Assembly: GCF_000003605.2 (NCBI RefSeq)
Contig: NW_003137834.1
Location: forward strand, 36,736 to 50,179
Direction of reading: 5' to 3'
DNA from: Saccoglossus kowalevskii
Lineage: Eukaryota > Hemichordata > Enteropneusta > Harrimaniidae
Length of the DNA stretch: 13,444 nt
The notes under the pieces are model-generated. The model ran no database searches. It saw only the letters and a program-made list of their open reading frames with translations, and had not been told where the DNA came from. A program made the position numbers and the translations under genes. Shown here piece by piece: positions 1 to 8,670 of the stretch. Numbering within the stretch: the first letter of the stretch is position 1; each line of letters starts with the position of its first letter.

Positions 1-660
1 TGGCTTCATATTAAATGACATGACATGAACTACGACATTATTCACCGTCCCACTCATTCGATGGGCAGTTGAATATATGGCATAGAAACATAAATGACGC
101 TTGAAATGGCTTCACATTAAATGATATGACGTGAAATACCACATGATTCACCGTCCCACTCATTCTATATAAAGTTGAATATACGTCATAGAAACATAAA
201 TTACATGTGGAATGGCTTCATATTAAATGACATGACATGAACTATAAGAGATGATTCGCCGTCCCAATCGCTCGATGTGCAGTTAAATATATACCATAGA
301 AACATAATTGACACGTGCAATGGCTTGATATTAAATAACATGACATAAAGAACGACATGGTTCATCGTACAACTAGTTCGATGGGCAGTTTCATATATGA
401 CATTGAAACATAAAAGATGCATGGAATGGCTTCACATTAACTGACATGACATAAAATACCGCATGATCCACCGTCCCACTCATTCTTTGTAAAGTTGAAT
501 ATATGGCATATAAACATAAATGACTCATGGAATGGCTTCATATTGAATGATATGTCATGAACTGCGACATGATTCACCGTCCCACTCATTCAATGGACAG
601 TTTAATATATGACATAGAAACATAAATGACATTTGGAATGGATTCACCTTAAATGACATG

Positions 661-1301
661 ACATGAGGAAGGACATGATTCACATCCCACTCATTCGATG
701 GGCCATTGAATATATGGCATAGAAACATAAATGACACTTGAAATGGCTTCATATTAAATTAAATGACATGACACGAATTACGACCTGATTCACTGTTGCA
801 CTCGTTTGATGGGCAGTTTAATATATGCCATACAAAATAAATGACCCGTGGAATGGATTCACGTTAAATGACATGTCATGAACTACGACATGATTCACCG
901 TCCCACTCATTCGATGGGCAGTTGAATATATGGCATAGAAACATAAATGACATGTGGAATGGCTTCACCTGAAATGACATGACATGAGGAAGGACATGAT
1001 TCACATCCCACTCATTCGATGGGCCGTTGAATATATGGCATAGAAACATAAATGACACTTGAAATGGCTTCATATTAAATTAAATGACATGACACGAATT
1101 ACGACCTGATTCACTGTCGCACTCGTTTGATGGGCAGTTTAATATATGCCATACAAAATAAATGACCCGTGGAATGGCTTCACGTTAAATGACATGTCAT
1201 GAACTACGACATGATTCACCGTCCCACTCATTCGATGGGCAGTTGAATATATGGCATAGAAACATAAATGACATGTGGAATGGCTTAACCTGAAATGACA
1301 T
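661..1301. repeat. Higher-order trimer, two copies of 321 bp
   Basis: The block starting ACATGAGGAAGGACATGATT at 661 returns at 982 and is nearly identical for about 320 bp, through the ATTAAATTAAATG variant (about 752 and 1073). A third occurrence of that variant at about 1394 shows that the 321-bp period continues in weaker form. Three adjacent monomers therefore duplicated as one block, as expected from unequal exchange. Confidence 0.85.
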
Positions 1302-2290
1302 GACATGAAGAACGACATGATTCACCGTCCCACTCATTCGATGGGCAGTTGAATAAATGGCAGAGAAACATAAATGACATGCGGAATGGCTTCATATTAA
1401 ATTAAATGACATGACACGAACTAATACCTGATTCACTGTCGCACTCGTTTGATGGGCAGTTTACTATATGGCATAGAAAAATAAATGACACATGGAATAG
1501 CTTCACGTTAAATGACATGTCATGAACTGCGACATGATTCATGACGCTTGAAATGGCTTCACATTAAATGATATGACATGAACTACTACATGATTCACCA
1601 TCCCACTCATTCTATATAAATTTGAATATACGTCATAGAAACATAAATGACATGTGGAATGGCTTTATATTAAATGACATGACATGAACTATAAAGAGAT
1701 TCGCCATCCCAATCGTTCGATGGGCAGTTAAATATATGCCATAGAAACATAATTGACACGTGCAATGGCTTCATATTAATTAACATGACATGAAGAACGA
1801 CATGGTTCACCGTACAACTTGTTCGATGGGCAGTTTCATATATGGCATATAAACATAAATGACGCATGGAATGGTTTCATATTGAATGACATGACATGAA
1901 ATACGACAAGATTCACAATCCACTCGTTTGATGGGCAGATGAATATATGCCACAGAAACATAAATGACGCACGGAATGGCTTCATATTAAATGACATGAA
2001 CTACGACATGATCAACGGTCCATCTCGTTCGATGAGCTGTTGAATATATACAGTTGAAACATAAATGACGCGCGAAATGGCTTCATATTAAATGACATGA
2101 CATGACATGAACTACAACATTATTCGACATCCCACTCATTCGATGGGCAGTTGAATATATGGCATAGAAACATAAATGACACTTGAAATGGCTTCATATC
2201 AAATTAAATGACATGACACTAATTATGACCTGATTCACTATCGCACTCGTTTGATGGGTAGTTTTAAATATGCCATGGACAAATAAATGA

Positions 2291-3345
2291 CACGTGGAAT
2301 AGCTTCACGTTAAATGACATGTCATGAACTGCGACATGATTCATCGTCCCACTCATTCGATGGGCAGTTGAATATATGCCATAATAACATAAATGATGCA
2401 TGGAATGGCTTCATATGAAACAACATGACATAAACTACGACATGTTTCAAAGTCCCACTCATTCGATGGGCAGTTTAATATATGGCATAGAAACATAAAT
2501 GACGCATGGAATGGCTTCACATTAAATGACATGACATGACACTAATTACGACCTGATTCACTATTGCACTCGTTTGATGGGTAGTTTTAAATATGCCATG
2601 GAAAAATAAATGACACGTGGAATGGCTTCACGTTAAATGACATGTCATGAACTACGACATGATTCATCGTCCCACTCTTTCGATGGACAGTTTAATATAT
2701 GACAGAGAAACATAAATGACATGTGGAATGGCTTCACCTTAAATGACATGACATGAAGAACGACTTGATTCACCATCCCACTCATTCGATGGGCAGTTGA
2801 ATATATGGCATAGAAACATAAATGACATGTGGAATGGCTTCATATGAATTAAATGACATGACACGAACTACTACCTGATTCACTGTCGCACTCGTTTGAT
2901 GGGCAGTTTAATATATGGCATAGAAAAATAAATGACACATGGAATAGCTTCACGTTAAATGACATGTCATGAACTGCGACATGATTCATCGTCCCACTCA
3001 TTCGATGGGCAGTTGAATATATGCCATAATAACATAAATGATGCACGGAATGGCTTCATATGAAACAACATGACATAAACTACGACATGTTTCAAAGTCC
3101 CACTCATTCGATGGGCAGTTTAATATATGGCATAGAAACATAAATGACGCATGGAATGGCTTCACATTAAATGACATGACATGACACTAATTACGACCTG
3201 ATTCACTATTGCACTCGTTTGATGGGTAGTTTTAAATATGCCATGGAAAAATAAATGACACGTGGAATGGCTTCACGTTAAATGACATGTCGTGAACTAC
3301 GACATGATTCATCGTCCCACTCTTTCGATGGACAGTTTAATATAT
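2291..3345. repeat. Higher-order hexamer, two copies at 645-bp offset
   Basis: A block beginning near GGAATAGCTTCACGTTAAAT (2296) returns at 2941. Landmarks such as the CTCTTTCGATGG variant keep the same 645-bp offset (2675 against 3320). About 410 bp (2291-2700 against 2936-3345) is nearly identical, and the 645-bp spacing equals six monomers. Past 3345 the second copy switches to another monomer type. Confidence 0.82.
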
Positions 3346-3507
3346 GCCATAATAACATAAATGATGCACGGAATGGCTTCATATGAAACAACATGACATA
3401 AACTACGACATGTTTCAACGTCCCACTCATTCGATGGGCAGTTTAATATATGGCATAGAAACATAAATGACGCATGGAATGGCTTCACATTAAATGACAT
3501 GACATTA

Positions 3508-3893
3508 AAATCTAAATTAAAGCAAACATATTTTTCAATACACAGTGTACATTGGCAGGTATTTTATTTAAAAACTGTATACATAAAAGAGTGGCTATAA
3601 ACCAAACTTTGCAAAATTATATTTAGAACTCAACAGCACAATTATTTTAGTTTCAAACTAGCCTAATTATTTCACAGCTCATGTGTATAGTGTTTGAAAC
3701 CATCTTGTTCCTAACTGTTCCCAAACTATACATTTTGGAGCGTTGTGTTTCCTATTATTTATTATATTTCTAAGCTCAAATGAAACTGGCTCATGCAAAT
3801 CTGAGAAGTTCACAAATACAAAGAAACTTAGAGAACCGCTGCAAACTATGCTAAATAATTTGTCCGAATATTTTGTGTTAAAATCAGATTATA
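3508..3893. other. Unannotated AT-rich spacer after the satellite
   Basis: Unique-looking AT-rich sequence between the satellite and the 129-bp duplication. A plus-strand open frame begins at 3743 with a hydrophobic start (CFLLFIIFL) that resembles a signal peptide. The repeat that forms its second half shows no coding constraint (see the 129-bp duplication), so I do not call it a gene. No RNA gene or transposon end was recognised. Confidence 0.5.
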
Positions 3894-3909
3894 TAGTTAA
3901 TGAGTACTA

Positions 3910-3925
3910 TGACCATATATGGTCA
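3910..3925. promoter_or_regulatory. 16-bp perfect palindrome containing a CArG box (copy 1)
   Basis: TGACCATATATGGTCA is its own reverse complement. Its core CCATATATGG at 3913-3922 fits the CC(A/T)6GG consensus bound by SRF and other MADS-box factors in animals. It lies in the first copy of the 129-bp duplication. Such a motif can occur by chance in AT-rich DNA, and no adjacent promoter was recognised, so regulatory use is speculative. Confidence 0.35.
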
Positions 3926-4038
3926 TCGAACATATTAGCAATTTATCTTGTCAAATGCCTTCAATTTAGTGTTGGTTCCATGTATGTACATGCACAAGTG
4001 TTTAAAATATTGGAGACATGCATATTTATTGAGTTCTA

Positions 4039-4054
4039 TGACCATATATGGTCA
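4039..4054. promoter_or_regulatory. 16-bp perfect palindrome containing a CArG box (copy 2)
   Basis: The same 16-bp palindrome as at 3910, exactly 129 bp downstream, unchanged although the surrounding repeat has diverged by about a quarter. A further CArG-type match, CCATATAAGG, lies at 4272-4281 outside the duplication. Regulatory use is inference only. Confidence 0.35.
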
Positions 4055-4161
4055 ACGAATATGTTGACAAATTCTCTTGTCCATTGCCTTCAATATAGCG
4101 TTTGTTCCAATTTTGTACATGCAATAGTGTTTACGATATAAGATACATGCATATTTAATGA

Positions 4162-4570
4162 TTTAAAATCTGTTTTAGTCACTTTTCAGGGCGCAATATG
4201 TAGAAATTTCAAATTTCCATGTCATTCGGACAGTAATTTTATGACTTATATCTATTTTAGTGATTTTTTGACCATATAAGGAAAACAAGTATGGCAGGAA
4301 ATGCCCCATGTTCGCTCTCGATTTTTTTTATGAATATAGGTAAGCACATACCACAATTGCTACATAAACAAATTTGGAGATTCTAGACTCTCAGAATGTG
4401 GTGCAATCGAGCACTTCCGGGTTTTCTAAATCCAAGATTTTGGCCGAATGACGTTACATATCGAAGATCGGAAACTTTGACGTTTTAGAGAGTTGCATGT
4501 AGATTGTGTATGTAAAGTTTCAACCCGTCTTTGAGAAGAAAAATTTTGAAAAAAGTCAGAATATTTTAAC
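4162..4570. other. Unannotated intergenic sequence
   Basis: Apart from the single CArG-like match at 4272-4281, I see no open frame, splice-flanked exon, RNA gene or transposon end that I can support. Base composition is similar to the flanks. Confidence 0.5.
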
Positions 4571-4599
4571 ATTACAATAACAAAAGGCTAATAAGCGCA

Positions 4600-4790
4600 G
4601 CAATTACAAAAGGGTTTTGCCCCATGGGGCTCGAAACCCGAACAAGTACAAAAGGATTTTGACCAAATGGACTGGAAACCCTAATAAACGGAACAATTAA
4701 AAAAAGGTTTTGACCAAATCGGCTCAAAACCCTAATAATAAACAGAACAATAACAAAAGGGTTTCGACCAAATCGGCTCGAAACCCTAAT
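4600..4790. repeat. Short tandem array of hairpin units, four copies of 42-53 bp
   Basis: Four units share an ACAAAAGGGTTTTGACC-like left arm and a GGCTCGAAACCCTAATAA-like right arm. Their left arms start near 4611, 4663, 4705 and 4758, so spacing is 52, 42 and 53 bp. Each unit is an inverted repeat. The best copy pairs AGGGTTTCGA (4758-4767) with TCGAAACCCT (4778-4787), a perfect 10-bp stem around a 10-base loop. The third copy has nearly the same stem. The first has a different inner arm (GCCCCATGGGGC), itself palindromic. The function is unknown. It could be a minisatellite derived from a small foldback element. Confidence 0.75.
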
Positions 4791-4884
4791 AACAATAGGC
4801 TTTCAATCCTGAAAGGACGTGAAATCTAATAATTTGACGAATTTACAAAGTTACCACACAAAGATCACTGAATGAATAGTAAAG

Positions 4885-5051
4885 CTACAGTTGGCAAATC
4901 AACCTCAAAATGCATCTCACAGAAATACAGTGGGTATCGCTTCTAATGGATTTGGTTTCTGATGAAACTTGTACAAATACACTACAAACATTGTTATTGT
5001 ATTCCTGATGATTATGTTGTATATCATTAACTAGCTGCAACACATCTTCAT
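4885..5051 (-). CDS. Candidate downstream exon of an unknown minus-strand gene
   Basis: On the minus strand a strong 3' splice site (TTGCTTTCCTCAG, AG at 5052-5053) is followed by an open frame that reads to a TAG at 4885-4887. The exon begins with two bases of a split codon (AT), so it needs a phase-1 donor upstream, which the candidate exon at 5530-5680 supplies. The peptide starts (D)EDVLQLVNDIQHNHQEYNN and contains several Cys near its end. I do not recognise a family. The exon might instead end earlier, at a GTGAGA donor inside the TCTGTGAGATGC stretch. No AATAAA signal follows closely, which weakens the call as a last exon. Chance openness over 54 codons is possible. Confidence 0.4.
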
Positions 5052-5529
5052 CTGAGGAAAGCAAGTTACTAGTTAGATAGTAAAAGAATCATTTGACTAT
5101 CAGATTCAGACTAGATCCTACAAACAATAATGACAGAATTTACTGACTATATCCAATATGTCTTTCAATGTTAATTTCTAGCACACCATACACATGAACT
5201 ATTTGTAATGTTAAAAAGAATCATACCACCATGCTTTTTGTAACAGCTCATTGAAAAGTGAATTCAGGATAAGCAGGCAACCATTTCATAATCGTTAAAT
5301 TATGCCATTCTTCTACGGATGATCCTGGAATGCTATGTTTGCACAAGTCTGGAACATGCTTCTGAACAGCAGGAATGTTATCCACACCAGAAATTGTTCG
5401 TAATAAACAAATTGATAATTTATTTGTTTCAGTCAGTTCTTTTTCTTTTCTGATTTTTAGCAACATTTACAGTACTTTACTGGCACTTACCACTTCCAGC
5501 AACATTTACAGTACCTTACTAGCACTCAC
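5052..5529 (-). other. Putative 478-bp intron between the two candidate exons
   Basis: The interval has a GTGAGT donor and a TTTCCTCAG acceptor on the minus strand, and the flanking exon phases agree. It contains two more 39-bp repeat units, one with a second donor (GTAAGT, about 5485-5490) exactly 39 nt further on. It also holds a 72-codon minus-strand open frame (5248-5466, ending LPAYPEFTFQ) with no convincing donor, which I treat as intronic or as remnant coding sequence. Confidence 0.38.
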
Positions 5530-5616
5530 CACTTCCAGCAACGTGTACGGTACACTGCTGGCAATCCCCATTTCCAGTGAAATTTACAGTATCTGGCCGA
5601 TCCTTCCAACCTTCTG
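5461..5616. repeat. 39-bp minisatellite, four units
   Basis: Units are 5461-5499, 5500-5538, 5539-5577 and 5578-5616, exactly 39 bp each. The first two differ at only three positions, the third is more diverged and the fourth is recognisable mainly by TTTACAGTA. The period is 13 codons. On the plus strand it reads SNIYSTLLALTTS-like repeats inside an open frame from 5375 to 5650. On the minus strand it reads TVxVAGSG-like repeats, with stops in the first two units. Units 1 and 2 each carry a minus-strand splice donor (GTAAGT and GTGAGT). A plus-strand 3' splice-site-like sequence (TTTTCTTTTCTGATTTTTAG) ends at 5460, directly before the array. Confidence 0.88.
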
Positions 5617-5680
5617 TGACATAATCATCAGTGTTCCAATATATGTTTAAATTCACTTTGTTGAGGATTGTTTTGTATTG
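5530..5680 (-). CDS. Candidate exon of an unknown minus-strand gene
   Basis: On the minus strand the acceptor-like CTTCATTTCGTTAG precedes 5680, and a strong donor (GAAGTG/GTGAGT) follows 5530. The 151 bases between are open for 50 codons plus one base, so the exon ends in phase 1 and joins the 4885-5051 exon without a frame break (split codon GAT). The peptide begins QYKTILNKVNLNIYWNTDDY, then has the segments TEGWKDRPD and GNGDCQQC, a composition unlike random AT-rich translation. I do not recognise the family. Its upstream partner must end in phase 0 and was not found. The opposite strand is also open here (5375-5650), so the coding strand is uncertain. Confidence 0.42.
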
Positions 5681-6804
5681 CTAACGAAATGAAGTTGTTG
5701 TACGAGTATTTCGTTGTACACTATATTTTATTGCACACTCAAACAATTGTCCTGCTTGCTAATATAAGAGCCATCGCAGTCACAATGCGTGTATAAGTCC
5801 CTGGTCAAGATTCATCATTGTATTCAGTTCCACGTGATTTGATTTTATCTTTTTATTTTTACAGCTGAGTACAATATAATGTTTCTAAATCCAAGTTAAA
5901 TTGTCTGCGTTCTAGGCGTTGGGAGATCTTCTGCCATTTTAGGATCATTCTGCCTAATATAACCATTTCTTGTAACATTATGGAGTGAATGTTATCATCT
6001 GCAATAACAATATATTCACATGGTGTTCGATTAATAACTACTGAATTTAAATACACATTGTCACAATTGTCTAGAATAACCAAGCCTGCAGAATACGCTC
6101 AGTCATATTCTGTAAATAAATAAATGAAATTAACCGTTCCTGAAAATAACATGGGAGCTTGATATGAAGCTCAAGCTCTGGCATGAATTGGTCAATGCAT
6201 CATTATTTTTTAAACTAATATCACATAATCAGGCTGATATATTAGATATTCTTTTGAACTGCAAAAAATATGTGCATGTTCAGTATTTGAAATTTCATTA
6301 GACATTAACAGTCGCATCACAAATATTATTATGAGGGTGATGTCACAGACAAATGTTCAGTACTAGAGTTTAGAAAAATAAAAATTCATTTGCACATTCC
6401 AGATTTCTCGAATTTATACAATAAAAATCTGCACGATTAAATCTTAGGAAAAAATATTTCACACTGTGCAAAACAACTTACAGCAAGTTGTTAATCAATA
6501 ACAAATTGTGGAAGGAAAAACATAAATTGTGCTCAGTTTTTCTTCCATCGCACCACCCAGAGTTTCGTGACGTGAGGCTAGATGATTAGGTGCCATACAC
6601 GAACGTTGATACGAGTCACGCACGCAGTACATGCTTATTTGACAATTACAGCAGTACAAATAAACCATTCAGTAGTCTAGAAAAAATATACTGACAAAAT
6701 CGATGGAAGCAGAACATCACAAACCCCAACAAGGGAGTCAGACCAGGTGCACGTGAAGGACAAACAACCACACCAAGTCACAGAAACAAACAAGACCACA
6801 TACA
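5681..6804. other. Unannotated spacer with one weak exon-like stretch
   Basis: Mostly AT-rich with no gene I can name. On the minus strand a good 3' splice site (TATATTGTTATTGCAG, AG at 5999-6000) opens into a frame of about 46 codons ending at a stop at 5859, containing GRMILKWQKISQRLERRQ. I found no donor that would link it to neighbouring candidate exons, and an alternative frame is also open over part of it. Bases just below 6805 may be the 3' untranslated part of the Penelope-like element, but no boundary is visible. Confidence 0.35.
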
Positions 6805-8325
6805 TCAATCAACAAACAAATCTGCAATCATGTTACAGACAGAAATCCCATAGGAAACCACCAAATCATGATAGTGGCCAAAAAACTTCTTAAATGCACT
6901 TTTAAGTTGAGGAATCAGAAACCCTTGGATCAACTTGGCAGTCAATAGCCGAAATCTGGTGAGGAAAACTGAATACCTAGAACATGTTTCCGAGTAACGC
7001 ACAAGCTGTGAAATATGAACTCCTTAAGTTCACATTAGCAAAAAAGTGTTCCACTACTGTCAAATTCGAGTAGTTGATCAAATTATGAAGCATAATTCAG
7101 TGTGTCAGTAGTATCCTTAATTTGAAGTTCATTAGGATAAATAGCATGTAAATATCTACTGAACTAAGGATTGTGCAGTGACAGAACATCATCAATATAA
7201 CGAAATTAAAGGAACAAGCCAGTTTCTTGGTTCCATTTTTCATTAAACCTTCAATGAATTCCGCTTCATAAGAATACAAAAACAAATCGGCAAGCAAAGG
7301 GCGCAATTAGTGCCCATAAGAATACCAACAGTTTGCTGAAAAACATGCCCACCACAAAGAACAAATATGTTGTCAATGAGAAAATTAATCATTTTCACTA
7401 AATGGTCTTAAGTATACTTCCGTCTTGAATCTGCATGATTTTGAACAAAGTACCAAGATATACGATTCAAAACTAAATATGGACGTCTGCCATTTTTGTA
7501 AAAGAAACATTGAACAAATTTAACCTTAAAGCCTGCTTAAAGTTGGGAATGTGGTATATTGGTATAAAGCGTGGAAAAATCATATGTGTGTTTATTATGG
7601 AAATTACTGAGAGAACGAGAACTCTTTTTCAGTCTTTCAAAATCCACATCAGCATGTGTATAAATCTTATTTCCTTGACTGCAGTAAGTAGTGTTGTTAA
7701 TAGCTTAGAAAGTGGTTTGGTGGAACACCTAGAAGACCCAGCAATATATCTATGTTCATAAGGTGTCCAGTAGAGAATTGGCAAGTCGAGTTCGTCATCC
7801 TTTATATCAATACCAAAGGACAAGAGAACTGACCTATAATTTAGTAATGTATTCTCTTCGGACAGTGCAGTGATTGTATATGTTGGGTATCCACCTTTGT
7901 CACATATACCACGTTCTTTAGCAAGCAGTCGATATAATAATTTTTACAGACAAATTCAATGTTATTAGGGGCTTTGTCGGCAGGAACAGCAATATATTTA
8001 TTGTGAAGGGTGTGAAAATCAACAGCAACACTGGAATCTTTGAAAGTGATCCTGGCATTCATTTTCATAGTTTTATTGAGCTTTGTGATTCGCTTTTGTA
8101 GTTCTAAAGGAACAGCATTCAACCATTTTCAAGCTCAACATCCTCACGCCTAGCCCATTGTCTAGCAAAGTCCTCAACTGAATCCAAAATAGAAATAAAA
8201 TTACAATTCCATTTTATTGACTGAGCGAGTCGATATTTAAGACCTTTCGCCAAAAGTCTAAGTCTAACATTCTTGACTATGCCAAGGTCTCCAGTAATAA
8301 TAATGTGTTCAGCAGGGGTGTACAT
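6805..8325 (-). pseudogene. Reverse transcriptase pseudogene of the Penelope-like element
   Basis: Pieces in order on the minus strand are as follows. A linker with SVEDFARQWARRED ends at 8119. The next piece (7841-8122) contains YIAVPADKAPNNIEFVCKNY. A piece at 7629-7823 contains DDELDLPILYW, RYIAGSSRCSTKPLSKLL and a WILKD end. RT motif A, YDFSTLYTNIPH, is at 7549-7584. Then comes a QTVGILMGTNCA block near 7300-7340, followed by PLLADLFLYSYEAEFIEGL. The catalytic motif YIDD is at 7188-7199, and the C-terminal block with FKKFFGHYHDLVVSYGIS ends at 6805. The aspartates of motif A and YIDD survive, but frameshifts (for example a missing C where the GCC and CCT codons overlap at 7300), an in-frame TAG after YIDDVLSLHNP and several deletions inactivate it. 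One deletion removes the PKLHK-type segment. Confidence 0.85.
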
Positions 8326-8399
8326 GGCTTCTCCTTCTCGGTGACTTGTGGAAGATATCCATTACATTGACTGAACTACAACCAGGACTAATAATACTA

Positions 8400-8670
8400 C
8401 TTACACTGTCGATCTTTCATTGCACCCATAAGGTGCGGCAGTACCTAACACTCGAATCTAAAAATCTTCTCTACCTCTGTGGAAATGTGTACACAACTGA
8501 AGAATGTTCATTGCAGGATATATTTTCTCAATAATGCGAACTTTTTTGGAGAGAATGAAATGATCTTGTTGGTTAAAATGCTGATAGATCAGCTGATTAT
8601 CGCAATGATTAATTTCAAAACAGTGACCATTCATCCTCTCATTTAATTGTTCCCCTGTAATGTTTTCCAT
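8400..8670 (-). pseudogene. Endonuclease-part fragment of the Penelope-like element
   Basis: The minus-strand frame reads GEQLNERMNGHCFEINHCDN, then QHFNQQDHFILS, then VRIIEKIY, and ends REDF at 8458. A frameshift there leads to IRVLGTAAPYGCNE near 8410-8455. ERMNGH followed by a hydrophobic VRIIEKIY-like strand and a WIRxLxT-like tail is the arrangement seen at the end of GIY-YIG nuclease modules of Penelope-like elements. The expected GIY/YIG-type strand lies just upstream, where AAACAGCATGGAAAACATTACAGGGG looks like a damaged YVGETG segment. The copy cannot be active, because frames are broken on both sides. Confidence 0.7.

Larger units (their letters stand above)
1..3507. repeat. Tandem satellite array, about 33 monomers of 105-111 bp
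   Basis: Each monomer carries the same landmarks in order: an ATGACATGACATGAA block, a GATTCACCGTCCCACTC block, a TTCGATGGGCAGTTGAATAT block and a GAAACATAAATGAC block. The last landmark recurs at 85, 191, 299, 405, 511, 617, 722 and so on to 3458, a spacing of 105-108 bp. Some monomers reach 110-111 bp because of an extra ATTAA before the ATGAC block. The array runs off the left edge and ends near 3507, where the sequence becomes unrelated AT-rich DNA. Minus-strand open frames of 63-73 codons recur here, but they are a by-product of the period, since a 107-bp unit shifts frame at every copy. I see no tRNA-like or transposon core. It is most simply a non-coding satellite; whether it is centromeric, subtelomeric or interspersed cannot be judged. 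Confidence 0.95.
3894..4161. repeat. 129-bp tandem duplication, two diverged copies
   Basis: The sequence around TATGACCATATATGGTCA at 3908 recurs at 4037, an offset of exactly 129 bp, and the two copies align without gaps over most of the unit at roughly 77 percent identity. The unit is 43 codons long and lies in a plus-strand open frame (3743-4141). The differences are spread about evenly over the three codon positions: I count about 6, 7 and 7 over 29 codons. That argues against selection on a protein. The second copy ends in a stop codon after VFTI. The function is unknown. Confidence 0.8.

Noticed and set aside
201-3500. Series of 63-73 codon minus-strand open frames containing FMFLCHIFN-like repeats
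   Set aside because: They follow the satellite period, overlap monomer boundaries and shift frame between monomers. Nothing supports translation.
1-3507. CRISPR-like regular repeats
   Set aside because: Repeats and intervening sequence are all one conserved monomer without variable spacers, and the context is an animal genome.
1-3507. CENP-B box in the satellite
   Set aside because: The TTCGATGGGCAG stretch resembles part of the box but lacks the required second half, so it does not support a centromere assignment.
3743-4141. 132-codon plus-strand open frame with a hydrophobic, signal-peptide-like start
   Set aside because: Its two 43-codon halves differ evenly over the three codon positions, which argues against selection on a protein. 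No splice or promoter context supports it.
5248-5466. 72-codon minus-strand frame ending LPAYPEFTFQ as a third exon of the candidate gene
   Set aside because: An acceptor in the right phase can be drawn (GTTCCAG before ACTTGTGC), but I found no phase-1 donor before its stop, and skipping it gives a clean frame.
7510-7761. 83-codon plus-strand open frame
   Set aside because: It is the complement of the minus-strand reverse transcriptase blocks, which have clear family motifs.
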